A stretch of 64,000 bases of DNA from Paralvinella palmiformis (GCA_025642065.1 JAODUP010000012.1:3207501-3271500), one strand, 5' to 3'. Shown: positions 48,282 to 62,249, numbered from the stretch's first letter. Made by a program: numbers and translations. The notes: a model not told the origin generated them from the sequence alone.

Positions 48282-49108
48282 CCAACCATTAGTGGCATTC
48301 GTTCCTTGATAATCCCTTCCCCAAGTCACATCCCTGACAATTGTAAGCGATCAAAATGTAATACAGACATAGTTGGTCCTTCTACGGAAATGACAAAACA
48401 AATTGTTTTAAAAATTGTTAAAAGCTAATTGTTAGATGTCACCATTTAAGCAAAATCATATTAAATGCTGTCAAATACTATTGTCATATTAATAGTGTGG
48501 AAGGTGAAGTCATTTGTATTATCAAAAATGTCATGTATTTTTTATACCATTGTCATCTGTATTTATCTAAACTTTAAAAAGACTGATTTATGTGTGTACT
48601 ACTTGCTCTGCTTGGAGTCAATGACACGATTGATTTCCTGTTATGGGAATAGAAATATTTATCTGGTGTCTGTATACAAATGATAGAATAGTCCTATAGC
48701 TCAAAGCTATTGGCCGACAGGTGATGCGATGTTTTCAATGATAATGGTAGGTACATCACAGTGGGGGAGGGTACATTTGAGCTTGACACGTTAACATGCG
48801 AACAGCTGATTTCCAGCGTAGATAGAGACGAGGAACTGTAATATAGACCAGCCAAATGTACGCCCCCCTCTTGCCCCTCAGAACTATATCTTATCACATT
48901 AAAGAGTACTTAACGGGAAATTACTTAACTAGAAAATCTCATTAAGACGAACATCTTCAAGAAGTGAAGATAATTAAGGTGAAGTGTTTATTTGTCATCG
49001 TACCAAGACCGTTTGGGGTGATCGAGTGCTGCTTTCGATTGATTAGGGATCCACGCAATCAGGCACGAATAGATACCAGTATACGAGCCAACAGGATCAT
49101 AGTAATAA
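48282..49108. other. Unique sequence, no gene seen
   Basis: The patch at 48680-48890 is somewhat GC-richer with a 67-codon minus frame, which I cannot assign. Nothing else recognised. Confidence 0.45.
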
Positions 49109-49110
49109 AA

Positions 49111-49111
49111 T

Positions 49112-49203
<92 letters not shown>
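49111..49203. repeat. (CA)n-(TA)n microsatellite
   Basis: 13 CA units followed by about 33 TA units. Confidence 0.98.
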
Positions 49204-49206
<3 letters not shown>

Positions 49207-49609
49207 TCTTTAAAATAAAAACCATACAAACAAACAGACAAACACAAAGACACCCATCAACTCAAAACCCGATATATAACATCAAACAGACCTACAGGAC
49301 GATAATCAGACATAATAATATATCAATTATTCCTCATCAGTCGTCTAATGTGTGATTACTTGTTCACGATACTAAATATAACAAAAGATGGAAGGCAATC
49401 AACGTGCAATGTATGTATCATATAGCAACAGAGATAATGTTTTACTAATTTTGATAATAACCGTTTTTGATTACCGTTAGAATATTTGGGGGACTTCCCA
49501 CGGTGAAAATTATAAATTCATTCATGCTAATAATAGCCACAGGTAAATAAATGTTTACGAATATATTTAAACTAAAGCGTGAATATTTTATATTTGATAT
49601 GCAGATGTG

Positions 49610-49643
49610 TGCGTGCGTGCGTGCGTGCGTAGGTGTATGTATG

Positions 49644-49732
<89 letters not shown>
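49610..49732. repeat. (CGTG)n-(TG)n-(GA)n microsatellite
   Basis: GCGT tetranucleotides, about 22 TG units, then GA units. Confidence 0.97.
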
Positions 49733-49735
<3 letters not shown>

Positions 49736-50938
49736 CCATAAAACTGTAGACAGACGAAGACGTAAAGAGCCATAGATAATCAAACAAACAAACAAACTGG
49801 TTCTATTGTACTGAGACATCTCCATCAAATATTATCACCCGGAAGCCACTTATAATGACGTGGTAGCTATTTATAAACTGATCCTCTACGAAACTGATCG
49901 ACTGACGTCAAACCTTATTAATTTCCTGTGTTTCTCGGACTTAGAAGGATTAGTGTGTCCGAATGATACCATCTTCCCTACTCTCTCATCAATCAGGTAA
50001 ATCATCTTCTATCCGAGATGATCACCATTATTGATAGTAATGAAGAAACCTTGATGAATGAACAACAACAACAACAACAACAAACAACAACAAAACCAGA
50101 CTATATTGATAGGCCTCATTTTTTTCGTGATTATATTCCCGTCTGATGCACGCTCATGGTATATCAGATAGGAGAAGTGTTTGCCTTAAAACGTGTTCCT
50201 TTAGATGACGTGATGGTCCTCCCGTCGGCAGTAGACAGCCAGCAGGGGAGATAAGCATACTACCAGACAGGCATACTACCAGACAGGCAGTTTCGCAGAC
50301 AGGCAGGAACCCGCTATCACATACACACCAAACCCGGAATACGGTACACGCGCGGATTTAGCTATCCTTCGTTCGATCTGCAGCCCCCCCCCCCCTCTTC
50401 CTCCCCACTTCTCTCAAAAACATAAATTAGACAAACTTGAGCTTGTGAAACAATAAATTAATTTGGTTATAAGTAGGCACGTAAGTAACAAACATTCATT
50501 ATCAATGAGCGTTTATGGTATGAGATAAATAGTTCTGAAACAAAATGCTGAAACCGCGCAGTAGTGAAACATCAACGTTTCTAACATCGATAATAACAAA
50601 GGTCGGCCAGTACTCTGGTACCAAAAATAGACAGTCATTGGCGCTTATTAACAATAATCATAGCAATAAAGACAAATCATGATTCATCTGAGGTCATCAT
50701 CAAATCTGTACAAGGATAAAGGAGACAGTGGTTTGTTTACATCGTAGTTGTGTTTACTCAGTGTTATACGAGATTAATTATCGTAGACTAGGTCGATACG
50801 ACGATGGCAAAGTCCTTAGAACAGTAATGCACATGTTTTGTTTGGGGTTAAAATTCCTGTTATTTCAGGGTTTAAAGATTCAATAAACCATTACCTTTTT
50901 AATTTTTGCTTTTTAGTCTTGGTGGGTGTTACTAATGC
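49733..50938. other. Unique sequence, no gene seen
   Basis: Includes an (AAC)n tract at 50062-50096, a duplicated GCATACTACCAGACAG at about 50256-50287 and a C-run near 50384-50394. No coding region recognised. Confidence 0.5.
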
Positions 50939-50939
50939 C

Positions 50940-51042
50940 TATTATTGTTGCTAATGTTGTTGTCGTTGTTATGTCGTTGGTGTTGGTGTTATTGTTGTTA
51001 TTATTGTTGTTGTTATTGTTGTTGTTGTTGTTGTTATTATTA

Positions 51043-51095
<53 letters not shown>

Positions 51096-51185
51096 GTTGT
51101 TGTTATTGTAGTTGGTGTTATTATTATTATTATTATTGTTGTTGTTGTTATTGTTATTATTATTATTGTTGTTGTTGTTGTTATA
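50940..51185. repeat. (GTT)n/(ATT)n array, ~245 bp
   Basis: Alternating blocks of GTT and ATT trinucleotides. The Leu-, Tyr/Cys- and Ile/Thr-rich frames here are repeat translations. Confidence 0.97.
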
Positions 51186-51399
51186 TAATATCCATATACC
51201 TTCATCGTTGCCTTCGACCTTTCATCCTGTTACAGATTCAGCTAAAATGGTTTATATTTATACACACGACACGCATTACTTTTTAGCTTGGCGATATCCA
51301 GAACCCCGTTGACTACTCGACGTCTGGAAACGACCTCGTTTTACTATCACAGATAGATCAGATACATAAGATGATACCGACGTCATCTTCAGTCAGTCC

Positions 51400-52720
51400 A
51401 TCACACTGAATACGGAGCTATCCGTGTCGACGGATGTAAGCAAATAATTGTAATTTAGTTTCGACGAAACATTCCGCGTCTTTTCTATTCCCCCCCCCCC
51501 CCGGATTTAGTTACATTATTTCACCGACCAGTCTCGGAAGTGGATCGTTCGGGACACGGCGGCGGTAATTCTTGGTCTTAACGTTCTACAATACGAGGCT
51601 AGAAATGGCCGAAGTCGCTCGCCACAGGACCACGATAACGAGCGGCCGGTTATCAATCTCGATTCTGGTCCTTTGCCTCGTCTAAGCGTTGGCAGCAGAT
51701 GGCAGACAATGATGAATACGCGACGGGGACGATGTATCGTCGGTTGAAGATAAGCGCCATATATCATACTACGTATCGATAGCTTACCATCTGCATCGCG
51801 GACTTCCTACGGAGAGGACGCGCCCGCCAGTCTGCACGATTTCGCGTTCTGCCGTCGTCGCCGCCGCCGCTAGTTGGCGCACTTTCTTCATTAATCACCG
51901 AGCCGCCTGTTTTGGGATTGAAATGTTTTCCAACGACTTATAAGTCCCTGAGCAGTTATCCCGGTTAGCACCTGATAGCTGCTACGTGGTACCACCAGCA
52001 ACTGTTAAGACGTCATCTTGGCGGGTAGTACTTACGGCCATTAAAATCGGGGATATCTACCTATAGACTCTAGAGTGCTTAACTACTTTGTTTGATTCAT
52101 TATCCAAGTTGACATATACCAATATGAAGTATCTCAGCCTATTGGATCGTTCATCCTCACCGACGTGGGCCCGTGTTTCTACTAGTCGCCTCTCCATTCC
52201 ATTTGACGCCAACGACAGACCTTCTTATAGTACAGTTCACCCGATAAGGACGTCTGACGGCCAGTACCATAACCTAGTCGTGACCAGCTGCTAGGAGCTG
52301 TAACAGATCCCGAACAGCGGGGCGGGCACCCTCCCTGATATATTGCCCAGTAAAACCGCTACATGATGGACACCGTCATACGTGGCGGAATACTAATTCC
52401 TCTTTACATAAGCACAACCTGTCTATAAACGTTTTATCACCGGTGGGCACGGTCCATAGAGACACTCGTCCGCTGGACAAGGGCCGACATTGGCACGCTG
52501 ACAGAGACATAATTACCGTAAAATGTCACCCTTCTCGACCAGGTCTTCGCCAGTGTCATAACTTAGGCTCGTAAACAGCACTACTTACATTCAGTAGCTT
52601 CATCATGGCTTACCACGCCTTCCACGACGTAAGTATATTTCATGCCCTTCACGCGGCCCTCGGTAAGCGGATATTTCATTCTGGACGCATGTAACGGGGA
52701 GTTCCGGGTGTAGTCCACAT
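51400..52720. promoter_or_regulatory. Largest GC-rich unique island, candidate regulatory region
   Basis: About 1.3 kb, non-repetitive and GC-rich, with sub-blocks such as GTCGTCGCCGCCGCCGC and GTTGGCGCACTTTC near 51850-51890 next to CATTAATCACC. Short open frames on both strands lack domains and plausible splice partners. A CpG-rich regulatory region or an unrecognised 5' exon are the main options. Confidence 0.3.
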
Positions 52721-52802
52721 GGTCAGTGAGAATTGAGTAGTGTTGTTGTTTATTTTATGGTTTGGGGTATAAATATGGTTGTTTATTTTGATTTGTGTGA
52801 TG

Positions 52803-52807
<5 letters not shown>

Positions 52808-52876
<69 letters not shown>
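52808..52876. repeat. (TA)n microsatellite
   Basis: About 34 TA units. Confidence 0.98.
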
Positions 52877-52879
<3 letters not shown>

Positions 52880-53324
52880 CCTCTAGAGATAGGTGGATGT
52901 AGTTCAATATACATATGTGCTTGCCTGCTGCCATTGAGTTGGAATTCAATTTTGATGAAACTAATTTTATTTCTCACAAAATGGGAGATAAAACATAGGC
53001 TGCAATAGAAATAGGCTGCGTTCGATATGGGAATAAACCTAAATGTGTTAAAGCATTGTTGTACTTGTCTCTGTCTCTTTTCGTTCTTTATATTTAGCTC
53101 TGGTGACCATCTGAGAAGTTTGAAAATAGTTCTAATTATGAATCCCCTTCCTCTTCAAAGATTCTTCTGCACGTTATTAATTATTGAACATTCATCAATT
53201 GTGTGTGTACTCGCGCGTATTAAGAATATAAATTTAAATTATTAATTTATACCAGCCTTTAGCTTTTATTATCTAAAATAGCTATATGACTAATAATAAA
53301 CTTGGGTGGTACTAACCAGTAAAA

Positions 53325-53371
<47 letters not shown>

Positions 53372-54160
53372 ACATGTTGCATTACACTCATATGACAGAG
53401 GACTGATAAAGGAGGATACCATCTATATTCGAAGCAGGACAAAAGAAGGAAATTTGCTTGGCGGTGAAAGGTGTGACACCGACAGGAAGACTCAATCAGC
53501 GCATAAAGGTATGGTGGTGATTGTAATGTAGGGGTGTTACCTTTGATACTCTTTGATTCCATTCACTGGTCTCCTGACTCTATTTATTAACTCCTTTCGT
53601 AAGCTTTTACTTGTAGGATAAAACGATGTTAGTTTTCAGTGAACTGGTTTTGGCCCGATTTTGAGTTGTTAGTCTTTATTTGACAATTTGAGTAAAAGGA
53701 AAATTGAAATGTGCTAATCTAGTTTCCACTTTAAGACTTTCTGATGAAACAGTGTTCGGGATACTTTTGTTATTGCTGATCAAATACGAAACGAAATTCC
53801 TAGAATAGATCTAGAAAACATGCAATGTTACTAACTAGCTATCTGAGAACGTGGGATCGTTTGGTTTTTATTATTCTGTTGCCCATTCAAATGGAAACAT
53901 AAATTAGTAAAATCTCGTGTAAATTTGATGATTCAATGTAGACTCTAAGATAAAATATTTGTACACCTGATTTCATCTCCAACATACAAGGGAAACGGGT
54001 TTGAAATGTTATATTGGTATTAATGTTTATAGGTCTGATAGTCAAGGTGAAAAGAAATATAGACAAACATGATCAGAGTATATGATCATTGAATATGAAA
54101 TTAGACTCCTCATCAATTTCAGCTAAATGTAAGTTTATTTAGGAAGCATCTTGTGTGTCT
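52880..54160. other. AT-rich stretch, no gene seen
   Basis: Contains another (TA)n at 53327-53363. Otherwise unique, nothing recognised. Confidence 0.5.
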
Positions 54161-54189
54161 CCGCGCGCGTGCGCGTGCACTCTCTATCA

Positions 54190-54462
<273 letters not shown>

Positions 54463-54464
54463 GT

Positions 54465-55000
54465 AGGATCCTTTACTCAAGTATTACTTCAGTTTTCAAG
54501 TATTCAATGAACGATAAAACTTGCAACTTGTCTGCCTTCTAATCCAACTTATCGATCGTTACACAGACTCTGGTGTATCTAAACTTCTGAACTGTCGAGG
54601 GAATTACTGCAGAAAACTTCCTTTTAAATGGAAGTAAAAAACGATGTTCAGCTTCATAACATCGTCGTTCGAATGATCAATAGTATTGTTAATTTAGAAA
54701 TGTGTGCTAGGAAAAAGAAAATGCGTGACGAAATTAATGTGTTTGTTTGGTCATCTGCTTATGTTGCTTTAACCAATCTGTGTAATGTGATAACTATTGT
54801 GCGTGATCTATTATCCGCGGAGTATTGTGATTGGCAACGTTTTCTGATCAGATGAGCAGGTTTATTGTAATCAGCAATGTTTTGTTATATGGAGTTGGTC
54901 TATTTAATGAAACGTTTGGGCAAGAATCGTCGTAAAACGCCAACATTTCATTAATATCGAATGACGATGATGGTGATGATAATGCTGATGATGAAGATGC
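54465..55000. other. AT-rich stretch, no gene seen
   Basis: The 75-codon plus frame at 54628-54855 has no recognisable domain. Nothing else seen. Confidence 0.45.
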
Positions 55001-55002
55001 TT

Positions 55003-55003
55003 C

Positions 55004-55050
<47 letters not shown>
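55003..55050. repeat. (ATT)n microsatellite
   Basis: About 15 ATT units. Confidence 0.97.
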
Positions 55051-55459
55051 TTATCACAATCAATTTGGGGTCATTGTAAGGGGGCGGGGTATACAATGTC
55101 CTTGGTTATTTCCATTATGAGTGAGGATGAATAAATTCCTTAACATCCAACGTAGAGCTGACCATAAGAGAATCATGATTCCATTAGGTGAAGGCCAAAC
55201 CTCTTCAGTGACCGAACCAAGGATGTATTGACTGTTACTGCAAGGAGAAGTCTGTTGAACTCGAAAGGTATTCTCCTCTACCTTTGTCCGATCATGATCG
55301 CGCCATCCAACAGATGAGCTAGCTTTTGTCTGACAATCAACCTTGTTCAACTGAACCAATCATCAAGGAAAATGATGTCCCAAAATTGAATGCGAAATTA
55401 ATCGCTTGTCATCCAATTAGAACACAGAATGAAGTGGGGTTTTTTTTATAGGTGTACAT

Positions 55460-55690
55460 TTCATTTTAGTCTACGTGGATGACACCTTCGTTGAGTTAGA
55501 CTGTCGCGGTCGAGGTGATGGAAGTCGTCAAAATGGTGGACATCACTGAGATATGGATGTTGCCAACAGTGGTCACCACCGAGATCATTGTCCCAGTCAC
55601 GGTCCCAACCAATGTCACATTCACCGCCATTTAAGAATCTGTTTTCATATTTTGTTTCCTTACACACAGACAGACAAGCAAACAAACACG
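55460..55690 (-). other. Unassigned short open frame rich in Trp, Asp and His
   Basis: The minus frame from about 55690 reads FLNGGECDIGWDRDWDNDLGG, followed by HCWQHPYLSDVHHFDDFHHLD, and ends at 55461. The composition is unusual for random sequence, but the underlying DNA is itself partly repetitive (CACTGTGGTCACC-type phrases). I recognise no family, and splice sites are unclear. It could be chance. Confidence 0.2.
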
Positions 55691-55707
55691 CACATTCGTT
55701 TTTATTT

Positions 55708-55713
55708 ATACAG

Positions 55714-55751
<38 letters not shown>

Positions 55752-55763
55752 TAATAATAATTT
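55708..55763. repeat. (ATA)n microsatellite
   Basis: About 17 AAT units, one interruption. Confidence 0.97.
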
Positions 55764-56790
55764 AGATTTTTTAAACATGTGCCATTCAAAGGGTCTAGAC
55801 GAATAAACAAGAACTTTATAGTAAATAATTCGCAATACAGATAATGTTAAGTTAAAAGTACGCTGTTCAAAAGATATAATTGTTCTTTAGGTATCTCTAA
55901 TCAAATATCATTGACCCAGTTCGTTGTCAGAATGATACAATGATGAGAACGATGCCGTGATGGCTGTGTCTTTATTCTCCGGCATCGGATCCCCCGAATC
56001 GAAATAACTGGGTTGTTGTTGTTATCAAACATCTGTATGTTCTCTCCAACAACATGTGAAGGCGAACTTCCGTCAAAGGCCAAAGGATCACTCGATCAAA
56101 GGCCTTTGATGGAGGATGGTTGGCCAGCCTGGTCGATCTCTGTCTCTACCCGACCTGTACCCAACACACGCCACATATCATGACACCCGAATTAACCCCT
56201 AAAGAGATGGCAGCCGGTTATGACGGCGTTACTGTATTAATAATGTTGTTGTGTGGAGAGGAAAATTGAATGATTACAGAAAACAGCCGGATAGTGTGTC
56301 GGTTTTTAACAACACTATTCTTGCTGTCATTCGTTGACAGCCCTACTTTCATGGGCCATATTACCTTTATATGCCACAGTGTCCAACATTCAGGCGTGTA
56401 ACAAAGAATCCGGGTGTGCTCTGCCAAATGTAAGCATATCTAATCGTATTCAACGTACACTCGTTTCGGGCTAAAGTGAGACCCCGTTTGCTCAAACTGA
56501 AGAGACGTTGAAGAACCTGTGAAGATCAGTAGTATGAACGAATCAATAGCACAGAAGTAATAGAATCTACTCCGTCCCTACTGATATACAGGCCTCACAT
56601 TTAAGCCGACGTTTCTGAACGAGCTATCATTGTCCAATAATGTAAACTCAAAAATTACCACCTGACGGTAATAATATTATAGACCGAATACCAAATCACG
56701 GATCAGTGAACATTTTATGGTAAACGGCATACATTCGATGCAGGCATTTTAAACTATGTTCGCTTTACCATGAACTCTAAAACCAGAGCT
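55764..56790. other. Unique sequence, no gene seen
   Basis: The GC-richer patch near 55920-56170 carries a 60-codon minus frame without a domain. Nothing recognised. Confidence 0.45.
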
Positions 56791-57870
56791 TCGTATGGCA
56801 GTTAAAGCAAACGGCTTGAGGGAGGTTCAGCAGGATGGACAAGCCGATTGCGTACGCCGGCAGTATATGGAAAATAGCCTGGCGATGTCTGTCTAATCGG
56901 CGGAGTATAATAGACAAACGCAACGGCCAAATTTATGTATTCCATTCAGGTAAAGTGACTTTTATTCACGATTGCCATCGGTAACCTCCGGTCGCAAACA
57001 GCCTCGTTCTAGCACGGGTCCGAGGATTTTATGCGACACTTCGGTTAGAATTGGTTTACTCCAGGAGTATGATTCAACGACTGGACATCAGCTACGACAA
57101 ATAAAGTATTATAAATGCCACTGCCAGTGGGCTATATCTCTGACATTTACTTCGTATGTTTTAAGAGGATGTCGTTCGCTCCTGGCTAACGTTATATAAC
57201 AAGCCGAGTTAGCCGCTGAAGCTAGCGCTAACCCTGACAACATCTCCATCCGGAATTCTGGCATCTTACTCGTGGCACCAATTTCTCTCCTTGTGGCATC
57301 TTCACTGCCGAAGACATAAGGCAATATATGCCATTTACTTAGTATATTCGGTGAATCCGGTGCGTTCCCCACTCGCTGTAAGCGTATATACTAGTCTAAT
57401 CCGTGAAACATGTTCGGTGTATCATAGGTGATATATTGTCGCTTAGCGAGGTCCTTTTCCCAGGTACATTCCACCAAATATCTTACCTCTATCATAATTC
57501 TCATCAAAGCTTCGTATCCTCATTTAATCACCTGGTTTATCTCGGCACAAACAAGTACCAATCATTCCGATGACAATACTTGGCGATTGTCACTTCTCAG
57601 TTCTGCCTTCATCTTTCCACTGAATTCCGGATCTCCCAGTGCCACTAATTTATTCGGACAGGTAAACTCGGATAATTACAACTTATCCGGCCGGAACACG
57701 GTCAACGGGATTGTGCTACCGACACCAAAACTCAACGACCCCTTCCCGGCGGCATATTTTCGTCCCGAATTCTCGCGAAACCACGAAGTGGAAAATCCAC
57801 TTTGTGGGTAAAATCGTTACTGTTGATGCGACTAACTCGCGCTATTGTGAATTCGAAGTTCAGTTGAAAT
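56790..57870. promoter_or_regulatory. GC-richer unique island, candidate regulatory region
   Basis: Unique sequence of balanced composition, containing the palindrome-like CACGAAGTGGAAAATCCACTTTGTG (split here for length: CACGAAGTGGA, AAA, TCCACTTTGTG; 57782-57806). The 127-codon plus frame at 57428-57811 has no recognisable domain. Regulatory role inferred only. Confidence 0.25.
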
Positions 57871-57953
57871 TGTTTGTGTGGGAGATTGTGATGGCCATTT
57901 AGATGAGGTTTATAGGCAAAGAAAAAATTTAAAACTAATTAAGCCATTAAGGA

Positions 57954-57954
<1 letters not shown>

Positions 57955-57990
<36 letters not shown>
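57955..57990. repeat. (AAT)n microsatellite
   Basis: 12 AAT units. Confidence 0.96.
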
Positions 57991-57991
<1 letters not shown>

Positions 57992-58123
57992 CACAACACC
58001 AACACTAGCAGCAACCCAGAATTTCATCAAAGATCTGGATCTAAGGATTACTGGCGTCATAGAACAATATCACCTCGATCATATATTCAGTAGTTTTGCA
58101 TCCAGTTAAAGTTTAAATTATCC

Positions 58124-58190
<67 letters not shown>

Positions 58191-58204
58191 GCGTGCGTGC
58201 GTGT
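58124..58204. repeat. (GT)n microsatellite
   Basis: About 30 GT units ending in GCGT. Confidence 0.98.
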
Positions 58205-58718
58205 TCCTGGTATAGAGCATAAAGTCTAATTAGACATCTCAGCGCCATCGTAAGTGATAGGTTACACCTCTTCATGATGAGGTCAGAGAGGATTTCCGGA
58301 GAATTGGCCAGGCTGGCTAGTTTCTTCTCCGGATTACGGGTACCGAGCTGGTCCGCGATCAGGATCCAACACTCCTCAAAAAGGTGTCTTGTCATGCGTC
58401 ATTCGGGATCGACTACTCTTGCACAAAACCTAGATACCTTTCTTTGTGTTTACGTCGAGAATGTCACCAGGAGATAAGCTTAGATTGAGCTCCAGACAGG
58501 AAGTTGGTGTTTACGCCGAGTAGGTTTTAGGGACTCCATGGAAATGACGTATATGCCGAAGTAATTCCCTTTTTATATAAAAAACCTCGCCATGATATAA
58601 GGGAGACTTGTGTACACGATTGTGTGTGTGTGTCTGTGCGTCTGTTTGCCTTCATATCTGCCTGTTTGTCCGTCTATTTGCCTGAGTATCTGTCTGTCAG
58701 TTTGTGTACATGCGAGAG
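58205..58718. other. Unique sequence, no gene seen
   Basis: Holds a GT/CTGT-rich patch at 58620-58720. Otherwise nothing recognised. Confidence 0.45.
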
Positions 58719-58720
58719 AA

Positions 58721-58789
58721 ATATATATATATATATATATACAGGCGACACTGTGTCTCATTTTGTAATATTCAATCTTCCTTTATATA

Positions 58790-58842
<53 letters not shown>
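58721..58842. repeat. Two (TA)n microsatellites
   Basis: 58721-58742 and 58783-58842, separated by unique sequence. A 15-bp direct duplication (AACACACTCAAATA) follows at 58860. Confidence 0.95.
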
Positions 58843-58846
<4 letters not shown>

Positions 58847-58889
58847 CGGTTTCACCATTTAACACACTCAAATAACACACTCAAATAAG

Positions 58890-60045
58890 CATGTTCAAAC
58901 AGACAGTTTGTCATGATGAGATGGCTCACGGGTCTCATCCTCTCGTCACCAACATAAATAGGTAAATATAACTCACACTCACAGAACTGACTAGTGGTGG
59001 GTTCCTATGAACGGCTTACAGCCCGTACACAGAACGCTTACAGTAAGTATAAAGGAGGCTCGTGCACATAATTAATCGATGCTAAAAACACACTGACAAC
59101 GGAATTCTTGTATATTCTGGCCACAAAGTCGCAGTCATAATCTCATAGCACTGGAGATGACGAATGGAGGAAGGACAAGTGAAGGAGGTGATAGAGTAAA
59201 TGGGTACGGGGACGGGAAGAAAGGAAGGCGATCAGGGGAAATGGTGGTATAAAGGGGACGGGTACCTCGAAATATTTGAGAAATGGTTATCTGGAAACAG
59301 CTTGTCACATATTGGATATTCTTCAGTTATCGCGTGATATATATATAAGACTGGCGTGACTGAGTCACGGCACATTATTCAATGACCGGCGCAGCACGCG
59401 AGCAATCCAGAAATAAATGACGCACATTCCATAAGAGATGTAATCCCGACTAAGGAAGGACGTAAATAGACACGCTGAAGGTCAAACTGTTCTCCGCTTA
59501 TCGTTTTCTCTCGTTAAAGATATAAATCATTATCTTAAATGCCATTCGCGTTCTGGATTATTAAGTGGAACGCATCAAATTAACTTTATTCTGAACAAAA
59601 GATACACTCATACACATACACACACACAGCGTGGATTGTGTAATTTGAGGCTTAAGGACAACGATGTCATCTCTTGAGTTGAGCATCTTCAGAAATGATG
59701 GTTCAATACAATTGCAAGGGAAGATCTGACAAACGGGTATTAGCCGTCATTTATACTGAGCACATATAATATAATATGGTACTAAGCCAGACTCTCAAGT
59801 TCATCAGTTCACGTGAATGCAGGAGGAAAGCCAGGTGAATGTATCATCTTTCGGACAGCTGAGCCCTTTGTTAAAGACAATTGCTATCTTCATATGCGAT
59901 ATGTTTTCTTTAATTGGAAATCATAGCTTTTTATTGTATGCATTATCGAATGGAATCACTTATTCAGATTGAAGGTCAAATGGACACAACTCCGCATCAC
60001 TATAGGAAAGCAAAATGTCGACGCAAATCATTGCATCTTTCTTGT

Positions 60046-60087
<42 letters not shown>

Positions 60088-60940
60088 GTATGTATAGCGG
60101 GCACTAATATACGTGTTGGTTCTGTTAAAACTCATCATGAATTATATTCACCATGTTATAATGGAATCCTATCAAACATATACCTTTAAAATGGCGTTAG
60201 ACAAGAAAGATGAGTGAAACACGAATCAAAATATCATGTTCACACTGTCATACGTAAGGTACGATGAATGCGTGTTGAACTATTCTCGCATAACGATCTA
60301 ACACGGTTTTGTGCCTTTTACATAAGCCATTTCTACATCAATCTAGCACACCGGTCTAATATTACCGCCGTGCTACCTCTTAGACACCGCACGGACACGG
60401 ACTTAAGGGGCTAGAACTCTAGACGAATAACAAACTACTTAGTGTGCCTTTAATAATAGGAACTGAGCTAGTCCTACCGCGATTATTCATCGGAAGAATT
60501 GTTCCTTAGAAATCTTCTACCTATTGTCTACCTGCTGTCCCGGAATAATAATCTTTATTATCATAATAATGATTTATATGGTGTCATAATCAACGTGGTT
60601 TGAAAGAAAGTGTTTAACATTGGAATCACGAACGGTTGTTTTGGTGGTTGAAATAACAGAACACACTTCACCGGAAATGCATATGAAGAAGTAGATATTC
60701 CCATTTTTAAATACAAATTGCTTATAAGCTGGTTAAAACCGGGGCGACTCGAGAAATTCCCAAAATATTTCCTATCTCGCTGCAAGTATAACGCAACTAG
60801 GCAACTTATCCCACAATCCGGGAACAGATTCTAAACTACCTGATGCGATTCGTCTGGGATACTCTCATAATTCCATAATGTCAACAGAGTAATGTCCTAG
60901 ATGAAGGTAAATACGATAAAGATCATTCTAAATTGACCCT
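58890..60940. other. Unique sequence, no gene seen
   Basis: Two kilobases of mostly unique sequence with one (TA)n at 60049-60080. Short open frames have no recognisable domain. Confidence 0.5.
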
Positions 60941-61400
60941 CCGGATCGGGTTTAATAAATCAACTGATCCCTTTCCCCAACCTCCGGTCGCACGGTGGCG
61001 CCGCCTAGGAAATCGCACCCCTCCCCCCTAATATAACCCACTTACGGCTAACAAACTCGGAAGGCGAGTGGTCAGTTTCTTCCCAAACAGCGTCGAGCGC
61101 GCCACTTTCATTTGCCTTTTTACATCGTTTTGCCTAAAAGGATTGCAGTCAGTCGTGATTTAGCAAGTCCCGTGGTTTCCACTCAAGTGCTGCCTCTGAC
61201 GTTTTAATTCCGAACTCAGACACAGCTGGAACACGTCGGCTCTCAACCACTCGCTGCATGGCGGTAATAATGTTCCCATTTTCGAACGTTTTATGCATTT
61301 GGCATGGCATTTGTTTGGAACAACAAAATAATCAGGTGTTAAATACCGGTGTCTCCGTCGGCAATAATCCGAGCAATAGTTTTCATTAAATTTCCATTTA
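60940..61400. promoter_or_regulatory. GC-richer unique island, candidate regulatory element
   Basis: Unique sequence with ACGGTGGCGCCGCC, followed by TTTATGCATTTGGCAT (octamer-like) and TGTTTGGAACAACA. No open frame of note. Regulatory function is inferred from composition and motif density. Confidence 0.28.
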
Positions 61401-61582
61401 TAACGAAATGTTTGCCAGAAGTAACAATTTAGGTCTATAACAGGACTTATACAGGGATAAATGTAACGACATAATATGGTAATTGAACGCTAAATGTATA
61501 ATATTATACGATATTAAACCAAAATCAAGTAATATAGTTGTAAGGCATATGGCACTGATGTGATCTATGTATAAATATAGAG

Positions 61583-61586
61583 AGGG

Positions 61587-61624
<38 letters not shown>

Positions 61625-61664
61625 GAGACAGACAGACACACGCACACACACACGCACACACACG
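61583..61664. repeat. (GACA)n-(CA)n microsatellite
   Basis: About 12 GACA units followed by CA/CGCA. Confidence 0.96.
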
Positions 61665-61669
61665 CACAG

Positions 61670-62140
61670 AACATAGCGCATTACTCCAACGACTGCAATT
61701 GTTGGATAAATGTTAGCAACCACTGTCATCTTCACTGATATGATGTCTGACATGTTAACATAACATGTCTACTTGTGATTGGTTAGTACAGTGATTAGGG
61801 AACTAAGGTAACAAGATGATCTCAGCTGGTGGCAATTTTCGTCTAATTGAATCACGGACGATTGGATTACGGTCAACTTCTAGGTGAGTGATTAAAACAC
61901 CAGAAAGTATCCGGAGAACGTCAATATCTCACCTTCGGGTACGGAAGAATTATGTTTGTAGTTGGCTTTGTTGAAGACGAACTGTCACCTTCGGCTCTAG
62001 GTATGATATGATGGCTCAGGTGTGATTCTAGGAAGATGTTGTTAAGAGAAAACCAAAGTTTTAAGCCCTTCTGGGATTAATTAATAATTTACTTTTATTT
62101 GTGATTTTCGTCCAATCTTATGTCATCTCATTTCATTTCT
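61670..62140. other. Unique sequence, no gene seen
   Basis: Nothing recognised. Confidence 0.5.
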
Positions 62141-62142
62141 AT

Positions 62143-62190
62143 ATATCTATATATCTATCTATCTCTCTCTCTCTCTCTTCTCTCTCTTCT

Positions 62191-62249
<59 letters not shown>

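Noticed and set aside
50926..51312. Poly-Leu frames resembling a hydrophobic peptide
   Set aside because: Translation of GTT/ATT repeats.
57428..57811. 127-codon plus frame as a gene
   Set aside because: No domain, a non-ATG start, and composition typical of chance open frames in GC-richer sequence.
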